NCBI RefSeq assembly: GCF_006546625.1
Contig: NZ_VIAR01000003.1
Location: 124,001 to 188,000 of the forward strand
DNA: 64,000 nt
Direction of reading: 5' to 3'
Origin: Haloflavibacter putidus
GTDB lineage: Bacteria; Bacteroidota; Bacteroidia; Flavobacteriales; Flavobacteriaceae
Part shown: positions 46,081 to 56,175 of the stretch, piece after piece
How positions within the stretch are numbered: the stretch's first letter is position 1
How the letters are laid out: each line of letters begins with the position of its first letter
Made by a program: the position numbers and the translations under genes
The notes under the pieces: model-generated
Told to the model about the DNA's origin: nothing
Database searches by the model: none
What the model saw: the letters and a program-made list of their open reading frames with translations, nothing else

Positions 46081-48705
46081 ATGAAATCACAAGAAATACG
46101 CGATAAATTCCTTTCCTTTTTTCAATCGAAACAACATAAAATTGTGCCTTCTGCGCCAATGGTTATGAAAGACGATCCTACGTTAATGTTTACCAACGCC
46201 GGGATGAACCAGTTTAAAGAGTATTTTTTAGGAAACGCAAAATCTAAGTATAAGCGTATTGCAGATACCCAAAAATGTTTACGCGTAAGCGGAAAACACA
46301 ACGATTTGGAAGAGGTAGGAAAAGATACTTACCACCACACCATGTTCGAGATGTTGGGTAATTGGAGTATTGGCGATTATTTTAAGGAAGACGCCATTGC
46401 TTGGGCTTGGGAATTTTTAACAGATGAATTAAAAATAAATCCCAACAATCTGTATGTTACCGTTTTTGAAGGCGATAAAAAAGATGGCCTCGCAAAAGAT
46501 GAAGAAGCGTTTGATTTGTGGAAAAAACACATTGCCCAAGAAAGAATTTTATTAGGCAATAAAAAAGATAACTTTTGGGAAATGGGCGATCAAGGTCCGT
46601 GTGGGCCGGCTTCAGAAATTCACGTAGATATTAGAACCGAAGAAGAGAAAGCAAAAATCCCCGGAAAAGATTTGGTAAACCAAGACCATCCGCAAGTGGT
46701 AGAAATCTGGAACCTCGTTTTCATACAATATAACAGGATGGCCAACGGCAGTTTAAAAGAATTACCCGCAAAACACATAGATACCGGAATGGGTTTTGAA
46801 CGCCTGGCAATGGTAATGCAAGACAAGCAATCTAATTATGATACAGACGTTTTTACCCCGCTTATTCGCGAAATAGAAACCATTACCAATGCTACATACG
46901 GCAGTAATGACGCTTCCGCGGAAGAAACAAATATCGCCATTCGGGTAATTGCAGACCACGTTCGTGCAGTAACATTCGCAATTGCAGACGGCCAGTTGCC
47001 AAGCAATAATGGCGCCGGATATGTTATTAGACGTATTTTGCGTCGCGCTATACGATACGGATTTACTTTTCTTAACACCAAAGAAGCATTTATCTACAAA
47101 CTGGTAAATGTTTTATCCCAGCAAATGGGCGAAGCTTTCCCAGAGCTAAAAAAACAACAAAACCTTTGCGAAAAAGTAATAAAAGAAGAAGAAATTTCTT
47201 TCCTTAAAACTTTAGATCAAGGTTTAAGCTTGTTAGATAGCATTATAGCAAATGCCGACTCGAAAGAAATTTCCGGCAAAAAAGCTTTTGAGCTTTACGA
47301 TACCTATGGTTTTCCTATAGATTTAACCGCTTTAATTTTAGAGGAAAAAGGCTATAACTTAAATCAGCAGGAATTTGAAAAAGAATTACAAAAACAAAAA
47401 GAACGTTCGCGCTCTGCCGCACAAAGTAGCGCGGGAGATTGGGTAGTTTTACGCGAAGACGACGAAGAAGAATTTATAGGTTATGACCAATTAAAAACCG
47501 ATGTAAAAATCACCAAATATCGTCAAGTAGAAAGTAAAAAAGAAGGTAAATTATACCAGTTGGTATTTAATCTAACCCCATTTTATCCCGAAGGTGGCGG
47601 TCAAGTTGGCGATAAAGGTTATTTAGAAACCCCAAACGGCAATGTTGTTTATATTTTAGATACCAAAAAAGAAAACAACCTGATTATACATATTACTAAA
47701 AATCTGCCGCAAGAAATAGAAGCCAGGTTTACAGCTGTGGTAGACGAGCAGCACAGAAACAGAGCTGCTGCCAACCATACAGCAACGCACTTGTTGCACC
47801 AAGCTTTACGGAATATTTTAGGAGACCACGTAGAACAAAAAGGTTCTTTGGTGCATCCAGATTATTTGCGGTTCGACTTTTCGCACTTCAGTAAAGTTTC
47901 TAAAGATGAGTTGCAAGAAATAGAGCAATTTGTAAATGCAAGAATTCGGGAGCAAATAGCTTTAGAAGAAGAGCGTAATGTACCATTTCAAGAAGCTTTA
48001 GATAAAGGTGCTACCGCATTGTTTGGCGAAAAATATGGCGATACGGTAAGAACCATTTGCTACGGAAACTCCATGGAGTTATGTGGCGGAACCCACGTAG
48101 CAAATACCAGTAACATCTGGCATTTTAAAATAATTTCTGAGGCTGCCGTAGCGGCTGGAGTTAGACGTATTGAAGCCATTACCGGAGATGCCGCCAAAGA
48201 ATTTTTAACCCAACAAAGCGAGAGTTTTAATGCGTTAAAACAATTGGTGAAAAACAACAAAGAACCGCTAAAAGCAGTAAGTGCTTTACAGGAAGAAAAT
48301 CAGCAGCTTAAAAAGCAAATTGAGCAATTTAAAAAAGAAAAAGCAGGTAACGTAAAAGGCGATTTAAAAGCTGCCTTAACGGAAGTAAACGGAATTAAAT
48401 TTTTGGCAAAAAAAGTAGATTTAGACGCTGCTGCTATGAAAGATTTGTCCTTTCAATTGGGGGGCGAAGTAGATAAGCTGTTTTTAGTACTAGGTTCCGA
48501 GCATAATGGTAAAGCTCTGTTGTCTATTTACATCGATAAACAATTGGCAGAAGAAAAAGAACTCAACGCCGGAAAAATGGTAAGAGAACTCGGTAAATTA
48601 ATTCAAGGCGGCGGCGGCGGACAAGCATTTTTTGCAACCGCTGGCGGCAAAAACCCGGACGGTCTTGAAAATGCCCTAACCGAAAGTAAAAACTATATAA
48701 GTTAG
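46081..48705 (+). CDS. alaS: alanyl-tRNA synthetase
   Basis: An 874-residue class II synthetase that charges tRNA-Ala and edits mischarged Ser/Gly. The catalytic domain has [14 protein letters not shown] and [15 protein letters not shown] near the N-terminus. The editing domain carries the zinc motifs HTATHLL and CGGTHVANT. The C-terminal oligomerisation domain ends with [17 protein letters not shown]. Two odd short motifs lie inside the gene: CTTTACGGAA at 47804 and the palindrome-like CGCTTCCGCGGAAG at 46911, both read through as ordinary codons. Confidence 0.97.
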   Translation: MKSQEIRDKFLSFFQSKQHKIVPSAPMVMKDDPTLMFTNAGMNQFKEYFLGNAKSKYKRIADTQKCLRVSGKHNDLEEVGKDTYHHTMFEMLGNWSIGDYFKEDAIAWAWEFLTDELKINPNNLYVTVFEGDKKDGLAKDEEAFDLWKKHIAQERILLGNKKDNFWEMGDQGPCGPASEIHVDIRTEEEKAKIPGKDLVNQDHPQVVEIWNLVFIQYNRMANGSLKELPAKHIDTGMGFERLAMVMQDKQSNYDTDVFTPLIREIETITNATYGSNDASAEETNIAIRVIADHVRAVTFAIADGQLPSNNGAGYVIRRILRRAIRYGFTFLNTKEAFIYKLVNVLSQQMGEAFPELKKQQNLCEKVIKEEEISFLKTLDQGLSLLDSIIANADSKEISGKKAFELYDTYGFPIDLTALILEEKGYNLNQQEFEKELQKQKERSRSAAQSSAGDWVVLREDDEEEFIGYDQLKTDVKITKYRQVESKKEGKLYQLVFNLTPFYPEGGGQVGDKGYLETPNGNVVYILDTKKENNLIIHITKNLPQEIEARFTAVVDEQHRNRAAANHTATHLLHQALRNILGDHVEQKGSLVHPDYLRFDFSHFSKVSKDELQEIEQFVNARIREQIALEEERNVPFQEALDKGATALFGEKYGDTVRTICYGNSMELCGGTHVANTSNIWHFKIISEAAVAAGVRRIEAITGDAAKEFLTQQSESFNALKQLVKNNKEPLKAVSALQEENQQLKKQIEQFKKEKAGNVKGDLKAALTEVNGIKFLAKKVDLDAAAMKDLSFQLGGEVDKLFLVLGSEHNGKALLSIYIDKQLAEEKELNAGKMVRELGKLIQGGGGGQAFFATAGGKNPDGLENALTESKNYIS

Positions 48706-48759
48706 CTTGAAGGTGAGTTGCGGTGTTAATTAGTTTTCCAATTCAATTTCAGAAAAAAG

Positions 48760-49710
48760 ATGAAACTACAAACCCAATTAAATATTCCTGAGCAAGAACC
48801 TAAAATTAGCTACAAATCTAAGTTGCTGTTGTTGGGTTCTTGCTTTACGGAAAATATAGGGGAGAAGTTTGTGTACTTTAAATTCCGCCACGTTCAAAAT
48901 CCGTTTGGAATTTTGTTTCATCCTTTTGCCATAGAAAATTTAATCGTCAAGGCTGTTCGGCAAAAAGAATTTACAGAAAAAGATATTTTTCAGTACAACC
49001 AAAATTGGCATTCTTTTGAAGCACATTCGCGTTTAAGTCAGCCAAGGCCGGAAGCAATTCTTAAGGCTTTAAACGGCGGAATAACCCAAACCCATAAAGC
49101 CATACAAGAAAGCTCGCACCTAATTATTAGTTTAGGAACTGCTTTTATTTACCAACATTTAGAAAGCAAAAACTACGTAGCCAATTGCCATAAAGTTCCG
49201 CAAAAGGAATTCCGTAAAGAATTAATTTCTGCCCAAAGAGTTTACAAAAGTTTAGAAAATATAATTGCCTCTTGTAGAACTTTAAACCCCGATTTACAGT
49301 TTATTTTCACGGTTTCGCCGGTGCGTCACGCAAAAGATGGCTTGGTGCAAAACAATAGAAGTAAAGCGCAATTAATTTCGGCAATTCACGAAGTGATTGA
49401 CCAAAAAGAAAAAGCAGCTTATTTCCCTTCTTACGAATTATTGCTGGACGAGTTGCGCGATTACCGTTTTTATACCCAAGATATGTTGCATCCAAACACA
49501 ACCGCCATTCAATACATTTGGGAAAAATTTACACAAACTTGGTTAGCCAAAGAAGCTATACCAACTATGAAAAAAGTAGATGCTTTGCAAAGAAATTTAC
49601 AGCACAAAGCCTTTAATCCGCAAAGTGAAGCGCACCAAAAGTTTTTGCAAAAATTAAAAGAACAAAAAGCAGAATTGAAAACACAATTTCCTTTTATGAA
49701 TTTTAGCTAG
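48760..49710 (+). CDS. GSCFA-domain protein (SGNH-hydrolase-like)
   Basis: A 316-residue protein of the GSCFA family, named for the block seen here as LLLLGSCFTENIGEKF near the N-terminus. Other conserved pieces are VQNPFGILFHP, SLGTAFIYQH, FTVSPVRHAKDGLVQNNRSK and YTQDMLHPN, the last supplying Asp/His-like catalytic positions of a GDSL/SGNH fold. The substrate is unknown; envelope polysaccharide deacylation is a guess from related folds. Its 3' end overlaps the convergent rhodanese gene by 8 bases. Confidence 0.88.
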   Translation: MKLQTQLNIPEQEPKISYKSKLLLLGSCFTENIGEKFVYFKFRHVQNPFGILFHPFAIENLIVKAVRQKEFTEKDIFQYNQNWHSFEAHSRLSQPRPEAILKALNGGITQTHKAIQESSHLIISLGTAFIYQHLESKNYVANCHKVPQKEFRKELISAQRVYKSLENIIASCRTLNPDLQFIFTVSPVRHAKDGLVQNNRSKAQLISAIHEVIDQKEKAAYFPSYELLLDELRDYRFYTQDMLHPNTTAIQYIWEKFTQTWLAKEAIPTMKKVDALQRNLQHKAFNPQSEAHQKFLQKLKEQKAELKTQFPFMNFS

Positions 49711-50023
49711 TTTCTTCTTGCAATTTCTTATAAAGACTATGCCAACCACCGCCGTTTACACATTCAATCCCTTTGCTCTTTAAAATTCCCGCAGCACTGC
49801 CAGAGCGCATACCGCTTGCGCAACAAACAATTACCGGTTTGTTCATTTTTTTAATCTTTTCAACATTTGAGTTTATTTGTTGTAAAGGTATGTTTTTAGA
49901 ACCCGGAATCGCCCCACCGGCATATTCTCCTTTACTACGAACGTCTATAATTACTGCGTCGCGCGATTTGAAATCTTGTATCATTTTGCTTTTATTTCCA
50001 AATAAAAAATTTAGTATTCCCAT
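49703..50023 (-). CDS. cytosolic rhodanese-like protein
   Basis: A 106-residue single rhodanese domain: VIDVRSKGEYAGGAIPGSKN, then the active loop VIVCCASGMRSGSAAGILKS with the catalytic Cys. There is no signal peptide. ATG 50023 is used; an in-frame TTG lies at 50032. It probably moves sulfane sulfur; the partner is unknown. It is convergent with the GSCFA gene. Confidence 0.85.
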   Translation of the reverse strand: MGILNFLFGNKSKMIQDFKSRDAVIIDVRSKGEYAGGAIPGSKNIPLQQINSNVEKIKKMNKPVIVCCASGMRSGSAAGILKSKGIECVNGGGWHSLYKKLQEETS

Positions 50024-50103
50024 TATTTTCAATTTATTTACAAAGTAAGGGTATAAAACCTAAGCGTGGCGTAACCTAAGTTACAATAGGTGTATTTATG
50101 TTT

Positions 50104-50208
50104 TGGGCGTTCCCACCAATTAAAATTGGGGTCGGGCTTTTCGCTTTTACGCTTCGGTTCGCTATCGCTCCCTGCAGGGTAACCGCTGCAATCCCTAACG
50201 CAAAAAAT
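50104..50208. repeat. dispersed GGGGTCGGGCT...CCGCTGCAATCCCTAACGC repeat, copy 1
   Basis: In the gap before the DUF4230 gene, TGGGCGT is followed by a small hairpin (CCAATT/AATTGG), GGGGTCGGGCTTTTCGCT, a variable centre and ACCGCTGCAATCCCTAACGCAAAA. The same order with a different hairpin occurs at 60946-61091. I know this layout as a common intergenic repeat of flavobacterial genomes; its origin is not known to me. Confidence 0.65.
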
Positions 50209-50232
50209 TGTATTTTAGACCAAAATTAAGCA

Positions 50233-50841
50233 ATGAAAAAGTTTATTCTTGGTGTATTACTTACCCTTATAGTTGGTTTTGGTTATTGGTATTTTAATAA
50301 CAAAAAACAATCTGAAACCCAGCTAAAAAAAACTTCCGAGCTCATCGAAAAAGAAGTAAAAAATGTAAGTAAACTCATCGTTACAGAAAGTTCTTACGCC
50401 CAAATTTTCACCTACAAAAACAGCAAAGATATTTTTATGGGCATTGAGGCAAGAAAAAAAGCCATTGTTGCGGTAAATACAAAAGCAACGGTTGGTTATG
50501 ATTTAAGCCAATTAAAATACGAACTCTTCCCCGAAACAAAAACCTTACGCATTACCGCCATCCCAAAACCCGAACTTAATATTTATCCCGAATTTGATTT
50601 TTATGATGTAACCCAAGATTACCTTAATCAATTTAAAGCCGAAGATTATAATGCTATCAAAAAAAGGGTAACTCGTCAAATTCGTAAAAAAATAGAAAAG
50701 TCTGTCGTAATGCAAAATGCCGAAAATCGCTTACTTAGCGAGCTTCAAAAACTCTTTGTACTTACAAACAGTTTAGGGTGGACATTAGAATTTTACAAAC
50801 AACCTGTAAAAACCGAGCGTGAACTCGAAATTTTGCTTTAA
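50233..50841 (+). CDS. DUF4230-domain membrane-anchored protein
   Basis: A 202-residue protein with one N-terminal helix (FILGVLLTLIVGFGYWYF) and a DUF4230 domain (LIVTESSYAQIFTYKNSKDI, KKAIVAVNTKATVGYDLSQL). The rest faces the periplasm. It ends in a helical region (IEKSVVMQNAENRLLSELQK). The family is common in Bacteroidota and Firmicutes without a known function. Its end overlaps the convergent hydroxylase gene by 4 bases. Confidence 0.85.
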   Translation: MKKFILGVLLTLIVGFGYWYFNNKKQSETQLKKTSELIEKEVKNVSKLIVTESSYAQIFTYKNSKDIFMGIEARKKAIVAVNTKATVGYDLSQLKYELFPETKTLRITAIPKPELNIYPEFDFYDVTQDYLNQFKAEDYNAIKKRVTRQIRKKIEKSVVMQNAENRLLSELQKLFVLTNSLGWTLEFYKQPVKTERELEILL

Positions 50842-52604
50842 ATCGGTAAACTATCTTTTAATTCTAACGCAATACCATCGTCAATTAAATGTGCAATTTT
50901 TGGTCGGTTGGCTCTTACTTTTTTTAAATGTTGTTCACAATCCTGATACAGGTTTTTGAAAGCAAAATCTTTACTGAGTTCAAAAATTTCCAATGCTAAA
51001 AGCCAATCGGTTGCATGTTTTTCTTGCACTTGTTTTAAAATAGAAGGTAATTTTTCTTTGCTTTCGCGATTATTTCTAATATCCCGCACTTGCTCATAAA
51101 GACTTTCCAGTTCTTTTTGAGAAGTCGTTTTTTCAGGCCGTTTCTCACTGGTAGAAAGTTGATGAATAACTACTTCAAAAGAATACGGGTCTGCCGCACC
51201 CGCAAATGCCGAAACAATTTTTTTACCAACGGCCAAGTAATAATCGCCATCTTGGGGTGAGAATAAAATTTCGTTGCCGTAGGTAACCGTACAATCGGTA
51301 AACTGAATTAAAATAAGTTCTCCTTTTAAATTTCTAATTCCGGTAACGTTCAAGCCTTCTACCACAATGCCGCTTTCAAAAGTAAACTCTATGCGTTTGT
51401 TGTCGTAAAAATTATAAGCTTTTAAATCGCGCGGTCCCATATTTTCTATAGAAAGGTTTATGCCTTTTAGTTTTCCAATAGGCGATCTAAATCCGTTAGC
51501 GTGCGTTTTTATTCCGTGGCCAATAAGTTCTTTGTCGCGGTTGGCGAGCGCTGTTGGACCTTCGGTTTCAAAATATACCACTTCGTGATCGTCGTTGGTA
51601 ATCATTCGGGTAAAAACCCCTGAAATTTGTATGCCGGTACTCAACTCAATACTACCCATTGTTTTAGAATCGATTAGTTTTTGCAAACCTTTATAGCCGC
51701 CCTTTCGCAATGCCATCGTGTTGGCAAACTCTTCTAAAACTTCTGCCAGGTAGGCAAAATCTGGAGTGACATACAATTGCGGTTGCGGTTTGGTAATATC
51801 AAAATCTTGGTTGGCGGCAGCAATAGAATAGGGTATTTTTTTAACCTTAGGTTGCATACAACTTTTACTTTCGCCAATAGAAGAAAGCAAACCGGCGCCA
51901 TAAATTTTTGGATTTTCAAGACTTCCTACCAAGCCGTATTCTACCGTCCACCAATGCAAGTTTCTTATTTTGGCAATTTCAGAAGGTTTAACCTTTTTGT
52001 TTTGTAGATCTTCCACCTTTATTTCGGCTTGTTGTATCGCTTCCGCGGAAGCGTGATCACTCTCTTTTAAAATAGATAAATCGCGTACGGCGTGGTACAT
52101 ATTCATATCGTCGCCAGAAGCAATGGCTTTGCTGCCAATAGCGCCAAAACGCCGTAAATATTCGGCATAATCTGGGCTGGCAATAATGGGCGCGTGGCCG
52201 GCACCTTCGTGAATAATATCTGGAGCTGGCGTGTATTCTATATTTTCTAATTGCCTGATTTCTGAAGCAATAACCAGTACTTTGTATGCCTGAAACTCCA
52301 TAAACGCATTGGGCGGAATAAAACCATCTACCGCCACGGCAGCCCAACCAATTTCTTTTAAAATGCGGTTCATGCCGTACATACTAGGAATTTCGTCTAT
52401 AGAAATGCCCGTTTTTTGCAAACCTTCTAGGTAAGATTCGTGCGCAACTTTGCTTAAATAGTCTACATTTTTACGCATTACATATCGCCACACTGCTTGG
52501 TTAATGGGAGTGTATAAATCGTAATTTTGCGCCTTTATAAATTGTTTTAAATGCGGCGGCAATTGCTCTATTAATGCATTGCTTTGGTAAGTATTTGAAG
52601 ACAT
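50838..52604 (-). CDS. phhA: aromatic amino acid (phenylalanine) hydroxylase
   Basis: A 588-residue pterin- and iron-dependent enzyme converting phenylalanine to tyrosine. The 2-His-1-Glu iron site is visible: HEGAGH (both His) and WWTVEYGLVG (Glu). Other family blocks are ILKEIGWAAVAVDGFIPP and GAGLLSSIGES. It is about twice the length of proteobacterial PhhA because of a C-terminal extension (about residue 330 on) found in flavobacterial forms. ATG 52604 is used; a GTG at 52610 is in frame. It sits divergently beside the TetR gene and paa operon, giving a coherent aromatic catabolism locus. Confidence 0.9.
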   Translation of the reverse strand: MSSNTYQSNALIEQLPPHLKQFIKAQNYDLYTPINQAVWRYVMRKNVDYLSKVAHESYLEGLQKTGISIDEIPSMYGMNRILKEIGWAAVAVDGFIPPNAFMEFQAYKVLVIASEIRQLENIEYTPAPDIIHEGAGHAPIIASPDYAEYLRRFGAIGSKAIASGDDMNMYHAVRDLSILKESDHASAEAIQQAEIKVEDLQNKKVKPSEIAKIRNLHWWTVEYGLVGSLENPKIYGAGLLSSIGESKSCMQPKVKKIPYSIAAANQDFDITKPQPQLYVTPDFAYLAEVLEEFANTMALRKGGYKGLQKLIDSKTMGSIELSTGIQISGVFTRMITNDDHEVVYFETEGPTALANRDKELIGHGIKTHANGFRSPIGKLKGINLSIENMGPRDLKAYNFYDNKRIEFTFESGIVVEGLNVTGIRNLKGELILIQFTDCTVTYGNEILFSPQDGDYYLAVGKKIVSAFAGAADPYSFEVVIHQLSTSEKRPEKTTSQKELESLYEQVRDIRNNRESKEKLPSILKQVQEKHATDWLLALEIFELSKDFAFKNLYQDCEQHLKKVRANRPKIAHLIDDGIALELKDSLPI

Positions 52605-52621
52605 AAGCACAAATTATCCTA

Positions 52622-52629
52622 CAAAGATA
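52622..52629 (-). promoter_or_regulatory. TAnnTTTG promoter box before phenylalanine hydroxylase gene
   Basis: On the minus strand TATCTTTG matches the -7 consensus exactly, 17 bases upstream of the ATG at 52604. Confidence 0.55.
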
Positions 52630-52710
52630 CTGGTAATGGATATTTTAAAATGACAAGCATTTAAAAAAGTTTGTCTAATAACATTAAAATAATTTTTAAC
52701 TTGGCTACCC

Positions 52711-53289
52711 ATGAAAACAAACCGAAAAGAAGAAATCGTAAAAACCGCTGCTTATCTTTTTAAAGAAAAGGGATTTGTAGGTGTCTCAATGCGCGATTTG
52801 GCGCAGAAAATGGGTATAAAAGCTGCGAGTTTGTACAATCATATTTCGTCAAAAGACGAAATCTTATCGGAAGTGATTATGCAAGTTGCAGAGCGTTTTA
52901 CCGTTCATATAAATGAGGTTGCGCCAAAGCAGGTTTCGGTTATTCAAAAACTGGAAGAAATTATTTATATGCATATTGATTTGACTATTCAAAAAAGCGA
53001 TTATTTGGCTTGTATGAATAACGATTGGATGCATTTAGAAAAAGAAACAAAAGAAACTTACAGTAAAATGCGCAATGCTTATGAGCAAAAATTTCGGGAA
53101 ATCTTGCAGAAGGGAATTGCTAACCAAGAATTAAAAGCCACCGATCCGGAAATCGTTCTTTTTTCTATACTTTCTACTTTGCGAACCTTCTATTTATGGT
53201 ATGCAAAAAATAAAGGTTTAACAGCAGAAAATATAAAAGAAGATTTAACAAAAACGCTTCTAGAAGGGGTTGTGTTAAAACCGACTTAA
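52711..53289 (+). CDS. TetR/AcrR-family regulator, probable paa repressor
   Basis: A 192-residue repressor. The N-terminal HTH is typical of TetR (KEEIVKTAAYLFKEKGFVGV, MRDLAQKMGIKAASLYNHIS); the C-terminal two thirds form the ligand-binding helical domain (TYSKMRNAYEQKFREILQKG). It lies directly upstream of paaE, and a 22-bp dyad overlaps the expected paaE promoter. By analogy with TetR-type PaaR proteins of other phyla, phenylacetyl-CoA is the expected inducer. The assignment as paa regulator is an inference from position. Confidence 0.85.
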   Translation: MKTNRKEEIVKTAAYLFKEKGFVGVSMRDLAQKMGIKAASLYNHISSKDEILSEVIMQVAERFTVHINEVAPKQVSVIQKLEEIIYMHIDLTIQKSDYLACMNNDWMHLEKETKETYSKMRNAYEQKFREILQKGIANQELKATDPEIVLFSILSTLRTFYLWYAKNKGLTAENIKEDLTKTLLEGVVLKPT

Positions 53290-53425
53290 TTACAATAACT
53301 AGAAAACAATATTGCAGGAGCAGAAACTGGTTTACTAGCAAAAAGGCCATTGAAAATTATATAGCTAATCGGGACCGAAAGCGATAGTTGTTTCTTGATA
53401 ATCATTCACTTATGTTTTAACAAGC

Positions 53426-53433
53426 TAAATTTG
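53426..53433 (+). promoter_or_regulatory. TAnnTTTG promoter box of the paa operon
   Basis: TAAATTTG matches the Bacteroidota -7 consensus, 50 bases upstream of paaE. The operator dyad begins six bases after it, over the expected transcription start. Confidence 0.6.
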
Positions 53434-53438
53434 CATAA

Positions 53439-53460
53439 AAAACTAACAATCGTTAGTTTT
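53439..53460. promoter_or_regulatory. candidate TetR operator upstream of paaE
   Basis: AAAACTAAC (53439-53447), spacer AATC, GTTAGTTTT (53452-53460): a perfect dyad with 9-bp arms. It sits between the TAAATTTG box and the paaE start at 53483, so a bound dimer would block transcription initiation. The best candidate protein is the adjacent TetR regulator. Confidence 0.65.
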
Positions 53461-53482
53461 GTGAGGAAGTATAAATTAGACT

Positions 53483-54556
53483 ATGGCGAAATTTCATAAA
53501 TTAAATGTACAGGATGTTTATAAAGAGACGACAGACTGTACGGTTATAACCTTTGATGTACCCGAAAACCTACGGACAGATTTTAAATTTAACCAAGGGC
53601 AACACCTAACTTTACGGAAAGAAATAGACGGCGAAGATGTACGTCGTTCTTATTCTTTGTGTTCCAGTCCGTACGACAAAGAATGGAAAGTGGCCGTAAA
53701 AGAAATTCCGACCGGAATTTTTTCAACCTATGTTAACCAATCTTTAAAAAAGGGCGAAGTTTTGGAAGTTATGGCGCCCAGCGGCAAGTTTGGAGTAGAA
53801 GTTGCAGAAGATAATGCAAAGAATTATTTGTTTTTTGCTGCGGGCAGTGGTATTACCCCAGTGCTTTCTATGATCAAATCGCATTTGGCGGTAGAGCTAA
53901 ATTCTACTTGCAAGCTGTTTTATGTAAATAAGACTGCAAAATCTATTATTTTTAAAGAAGAGCTGGAGCAATTGCGCAATCAATATTTTGGAAGGTTGGA
54001 AATTTATTATTTCCTAACCCAAGAAAAACGCGATATCGATTTGTTCAATGGAAGGTTTGATGATGAGAAGATGGAAGTATTAACCCGTACATTTATCGAT
54101 ATTCCAGATACAAATGAAGTCTTTTTATGCGGTCCTGAAAATATGGTCATGTACTTAAAAGACTATTTAATAAATGCGGGTTTACCCGAAGAATTAGTAC
54201 ATTTTGAATTGTTTGTAACCGGTCTTTCAGAAGAAGATATTGCCAGGACAAAACGCCTGGCAAAGCAAAATGTAGAAGGTACAGAAGTAACGATTGTAGA
54301 TGGCGGAAAAGAATTTCAGTTTACCATGACCCAAGATTATGATAATATTTTGGATGCAGCCTTAGGGGCTGGAGCAGATTTGCCTTTTGCTTGTAAAGGC
54401 GGGGTTTGCAGCACGTGCAAATGCGAAGTTGTAGAAGGAGAAGTAGAGATGAAGGTAAACTATGCTTTAGAAGAAAAAGAACTGGAGCAAAATTTGGTAC
54501 TCAGTTGCCAATCGGTTCCTACATCTAAAAAGGTGAAAATGGATTTTGACGTGTAA
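53483..54556 (+). CDS. paaE: phenylacetyl-CoA epoxidase reductase subunit
   Basis: A 357-residue NADPH-dependent ferredoxin reductase feeding electrons to PaaABCD. The FAD-binding N-terminal half has RRSYSLCSSP; the NADP part has FFAAGSGITPVLSMI and VFLCGPENMVMYLKDYL. The C-terminal plant-type 2Fe-2S domain carries FACKGGVCSTCKCEV and LSCQSVP (C-x4-C-x2-C and a distal C). It is the first gene of the operon here. A CTTTACGGAA copy at 53610 reads as Leu-Arg-Lys codons. Confidence 0.95.
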   Translation: MAKFHKLNVQDVYKETTDCTVITFDVPENLRTDFKFNQGQHLTLRKEIDGEDVRRSYSLCSSPYDKEWKVAVKEIPTGIFSTYVNQSLKKGEVLEVMAPSGKFGVEVAEDNAKNYLFFAAGSGITPVLSMIKSHLAVELNSTCKLFYVNKTAKSIIFKEELEQLRNQYFGRLEIYYFLTQEKRDIDLFNGRFDDEKMEVLTRTFIDIPDTNEVFLCGPENMVMYLKDYLINAGLPEELVHFELFVTGLSEEDIARTKRLAKQNVEGTEVTIVDGGKEFQFTMTQDYDNILDAALGAGADLPFACKGGVCSTCKCEVVEGEVEMKVNYALEEKELEQNLVLSCQSVPTSKKVKMDFDV

Positions 54557-54604
54557 AGTTTACAAGTTTGCGATTGATAGTTGTAGAACGAAAACAAAAG
54601 AATT

Positions 54605-55561
54605 ATGAGTGAGAAAGAAATTAAAAATTTAGAAGAAATTTTCGAGGCAAAAATTGCCCGGGACGAGAAAATAGAACCCAAAGATTGGATGCCGGAAAAG
54701 TATCGTAAAACGCATATTAGACAAATGTCGCAACACGCACATTCTGAAATTGTAGGAATGTTGCCAGAAGGAAACTGGATTACCCGAGCTCCTTCTTTAC
54801 GCCGAAAAGTTGCTTTGTTGGCTAAAGTGCAAGATGAAGCCGGTCACGGACTCTATCTTTACAGCGCTACAGAAACTTTGGGAATCTCCAGAGACGAATT
54901 GTATGATCAATTACATTCGGGCAAGGCAAAATATTCCAGTATTTTTAATTATCCAACCATTACTTGGGCAGATATTGGTGCTATTGGCTGGCTGGTAGAT
55001 GGCGCGGCAATTATTAACCAAGTGCCATTGTGTAGCACTTCTTTTGGGCCGTATGCCCGAGCAATGGTACGTGTTTGTAAAGAAGAAAGTTTCCACCAGC
55101 GGCAAGGTTACGAAATTATGCTAACGCTTTGTAAAGGCACGCCAGAGCAAAAAGAAATGGCACAAGATGCGCTTAACCGCTGGTGGTGGCCAAGTTTGAT
55201 GATGTTTGGTCCAACAGATGATGAATCTACGCACACCGAACAATCGATGAAATGGAAATTGAAACGAAAAACCAACGATGAATTGCGTCAGCAATTTATA
55301 GATCAAACTGTTCCGCAAGCCGATATTTTAGGAATAAAAGTTCCGGATGAAGATTTAAAGTGGAACGAAGAAACCGGCCATTATGATTTTGGTAAAATAA
55401 ACTGGGATGAATTTTGGCAAGTAGTAAAAGGCCACGGTCCGTGTAATAAAGAACGCTTACAAACCCGTGTTGACGCTTGGGAAGGCGGAGAATGGGTGCG
55501 CGATGCAGCTATGGCTTACGCCGAAAAACAAGCCGATAAAAAAGTAAAAAGAGCGGGCTAA
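54605..55561 (+). CDS. paaA: phenylacetyl-CoA epoxidase catalytic subunit
   Basis: A 318-residue di-iron subunit that epoxidises the ring of phenylacetyl-CoA. Helical-bundle iron ligands are recognisable: E/H in ISQ-type segment [36 protein letters not shown] (E-x2-H) and [16 protein letters not shown] (E-x2-H). C-terminal CoA-contact region [20 protein letters not shown] is conserved. It follows paaE after 48 bases. Length is normal. Confidence 0.96.
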   Translation: MSEKEIKNLEEIFEAKIARDEKIEPKDWMPEKYRKTHIRQMSQHAHSEIVGMLPEGNWITRAPSLRRKVALLAKVQDEAGHGLYLYSATETLGISRDELYDQLHSGKAKYSSIFNYPTITWADIGAIGWLVDGAAIINQVPLCSTSFGPYARAMVRVCKEESFHQRQGYEIMLTLCKGTPEQKEMAQDALNRWWWPSLMMFGPTDDESTHTEQSMKWKLKRKTNDELRQQFIDQTVPQADILGIKVPDEDLKWNEETGHYDFGKINWDEFWQVVKGHGPCNKERLQTRVDAWEGGEWVRDAAMAYAEKQADKKVKRAG

Positions 55562-55725
55562 AATAGTAGTGAGTATTGAGTAATAAGTAGTTAGTGTTTA
55601 ATTCTTATTTATAAAATAGTAAAACATTTATTCATTAATCTAATTATTAGCGCATATCTCATCAAGAAATGATGGGTTGGAATTTTGCTACTCGCTTTTT
55701 TATTTTCAATTTCAAAAAATATAAT

Positions 55726-56070
55726 ATGACAGATAATAAAGGAAACAAAGAAAAACCAGCTACTGATTCTTCGAAGAAGACAACTGGAAAAAAAAATTGG
55801 CCCTTATGGGAAATATTTGTCCGTAGTAAAAACGGATTAGAACATCGTCATTTTGGAAGTCTTCACGCTGCAGACGCAGATATGGCTTTAGAAAATGCCC
55901 GCGATGTTTATACAAGAAGAAGCGAAGGCGTAAGCATTTGGGTGGTAGAGTCTAAAAATATCACCGCTTCTAACCCAGAACATAACGGCGAGTTATTCGA
56001 GCCGGCAGCAGATAAAGTGTATCGTCATCCTACATTTTACGATTTGCCAGATGAGGTAAAACATATGTAA
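55726..56070 (+). CDS. paaB: phenylacetyl-CoA epoxidase subunit PaaB
   Basis: A 114-residue structural subunit bridging PaaAC heterodimers. The diagnostic stretch is WPLWEIFVRSKNGLEHRHFG then GSLHAADADMALENARDVYT and RRSEGVSIWVVESKNI. ATG 55726 (MTDNKGNKEKPATD) is chosen; the frame is open from 55669, but that extension (FATRFFIFNFKKYN) looks like untranslated A+T-rich spacer. The N-terminal 20 residues are a disordered Lys/Ser/Thr stretch. Confidence 0.93.
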   Translation: MTDNKGNKEKPATDSSKKTTGKKNWPLWEIFVRSKNGLEHRHFGSLHAADADMALENARDVYTRRSEGVSIWVVESKNITASNPEHNGELFEPAADKVYRHPTFYDLPDEVKHM

Positions 56071-56175
56071 ATTACAAATTTGAAATGAAGAATAATAAAT
56101 GTAAAATTTAAAAGTGTCTTCGCTATTCAAATTTTGAACTTTAGCGTTTTACATTTTAAATTTTTCTGTTTGAAA

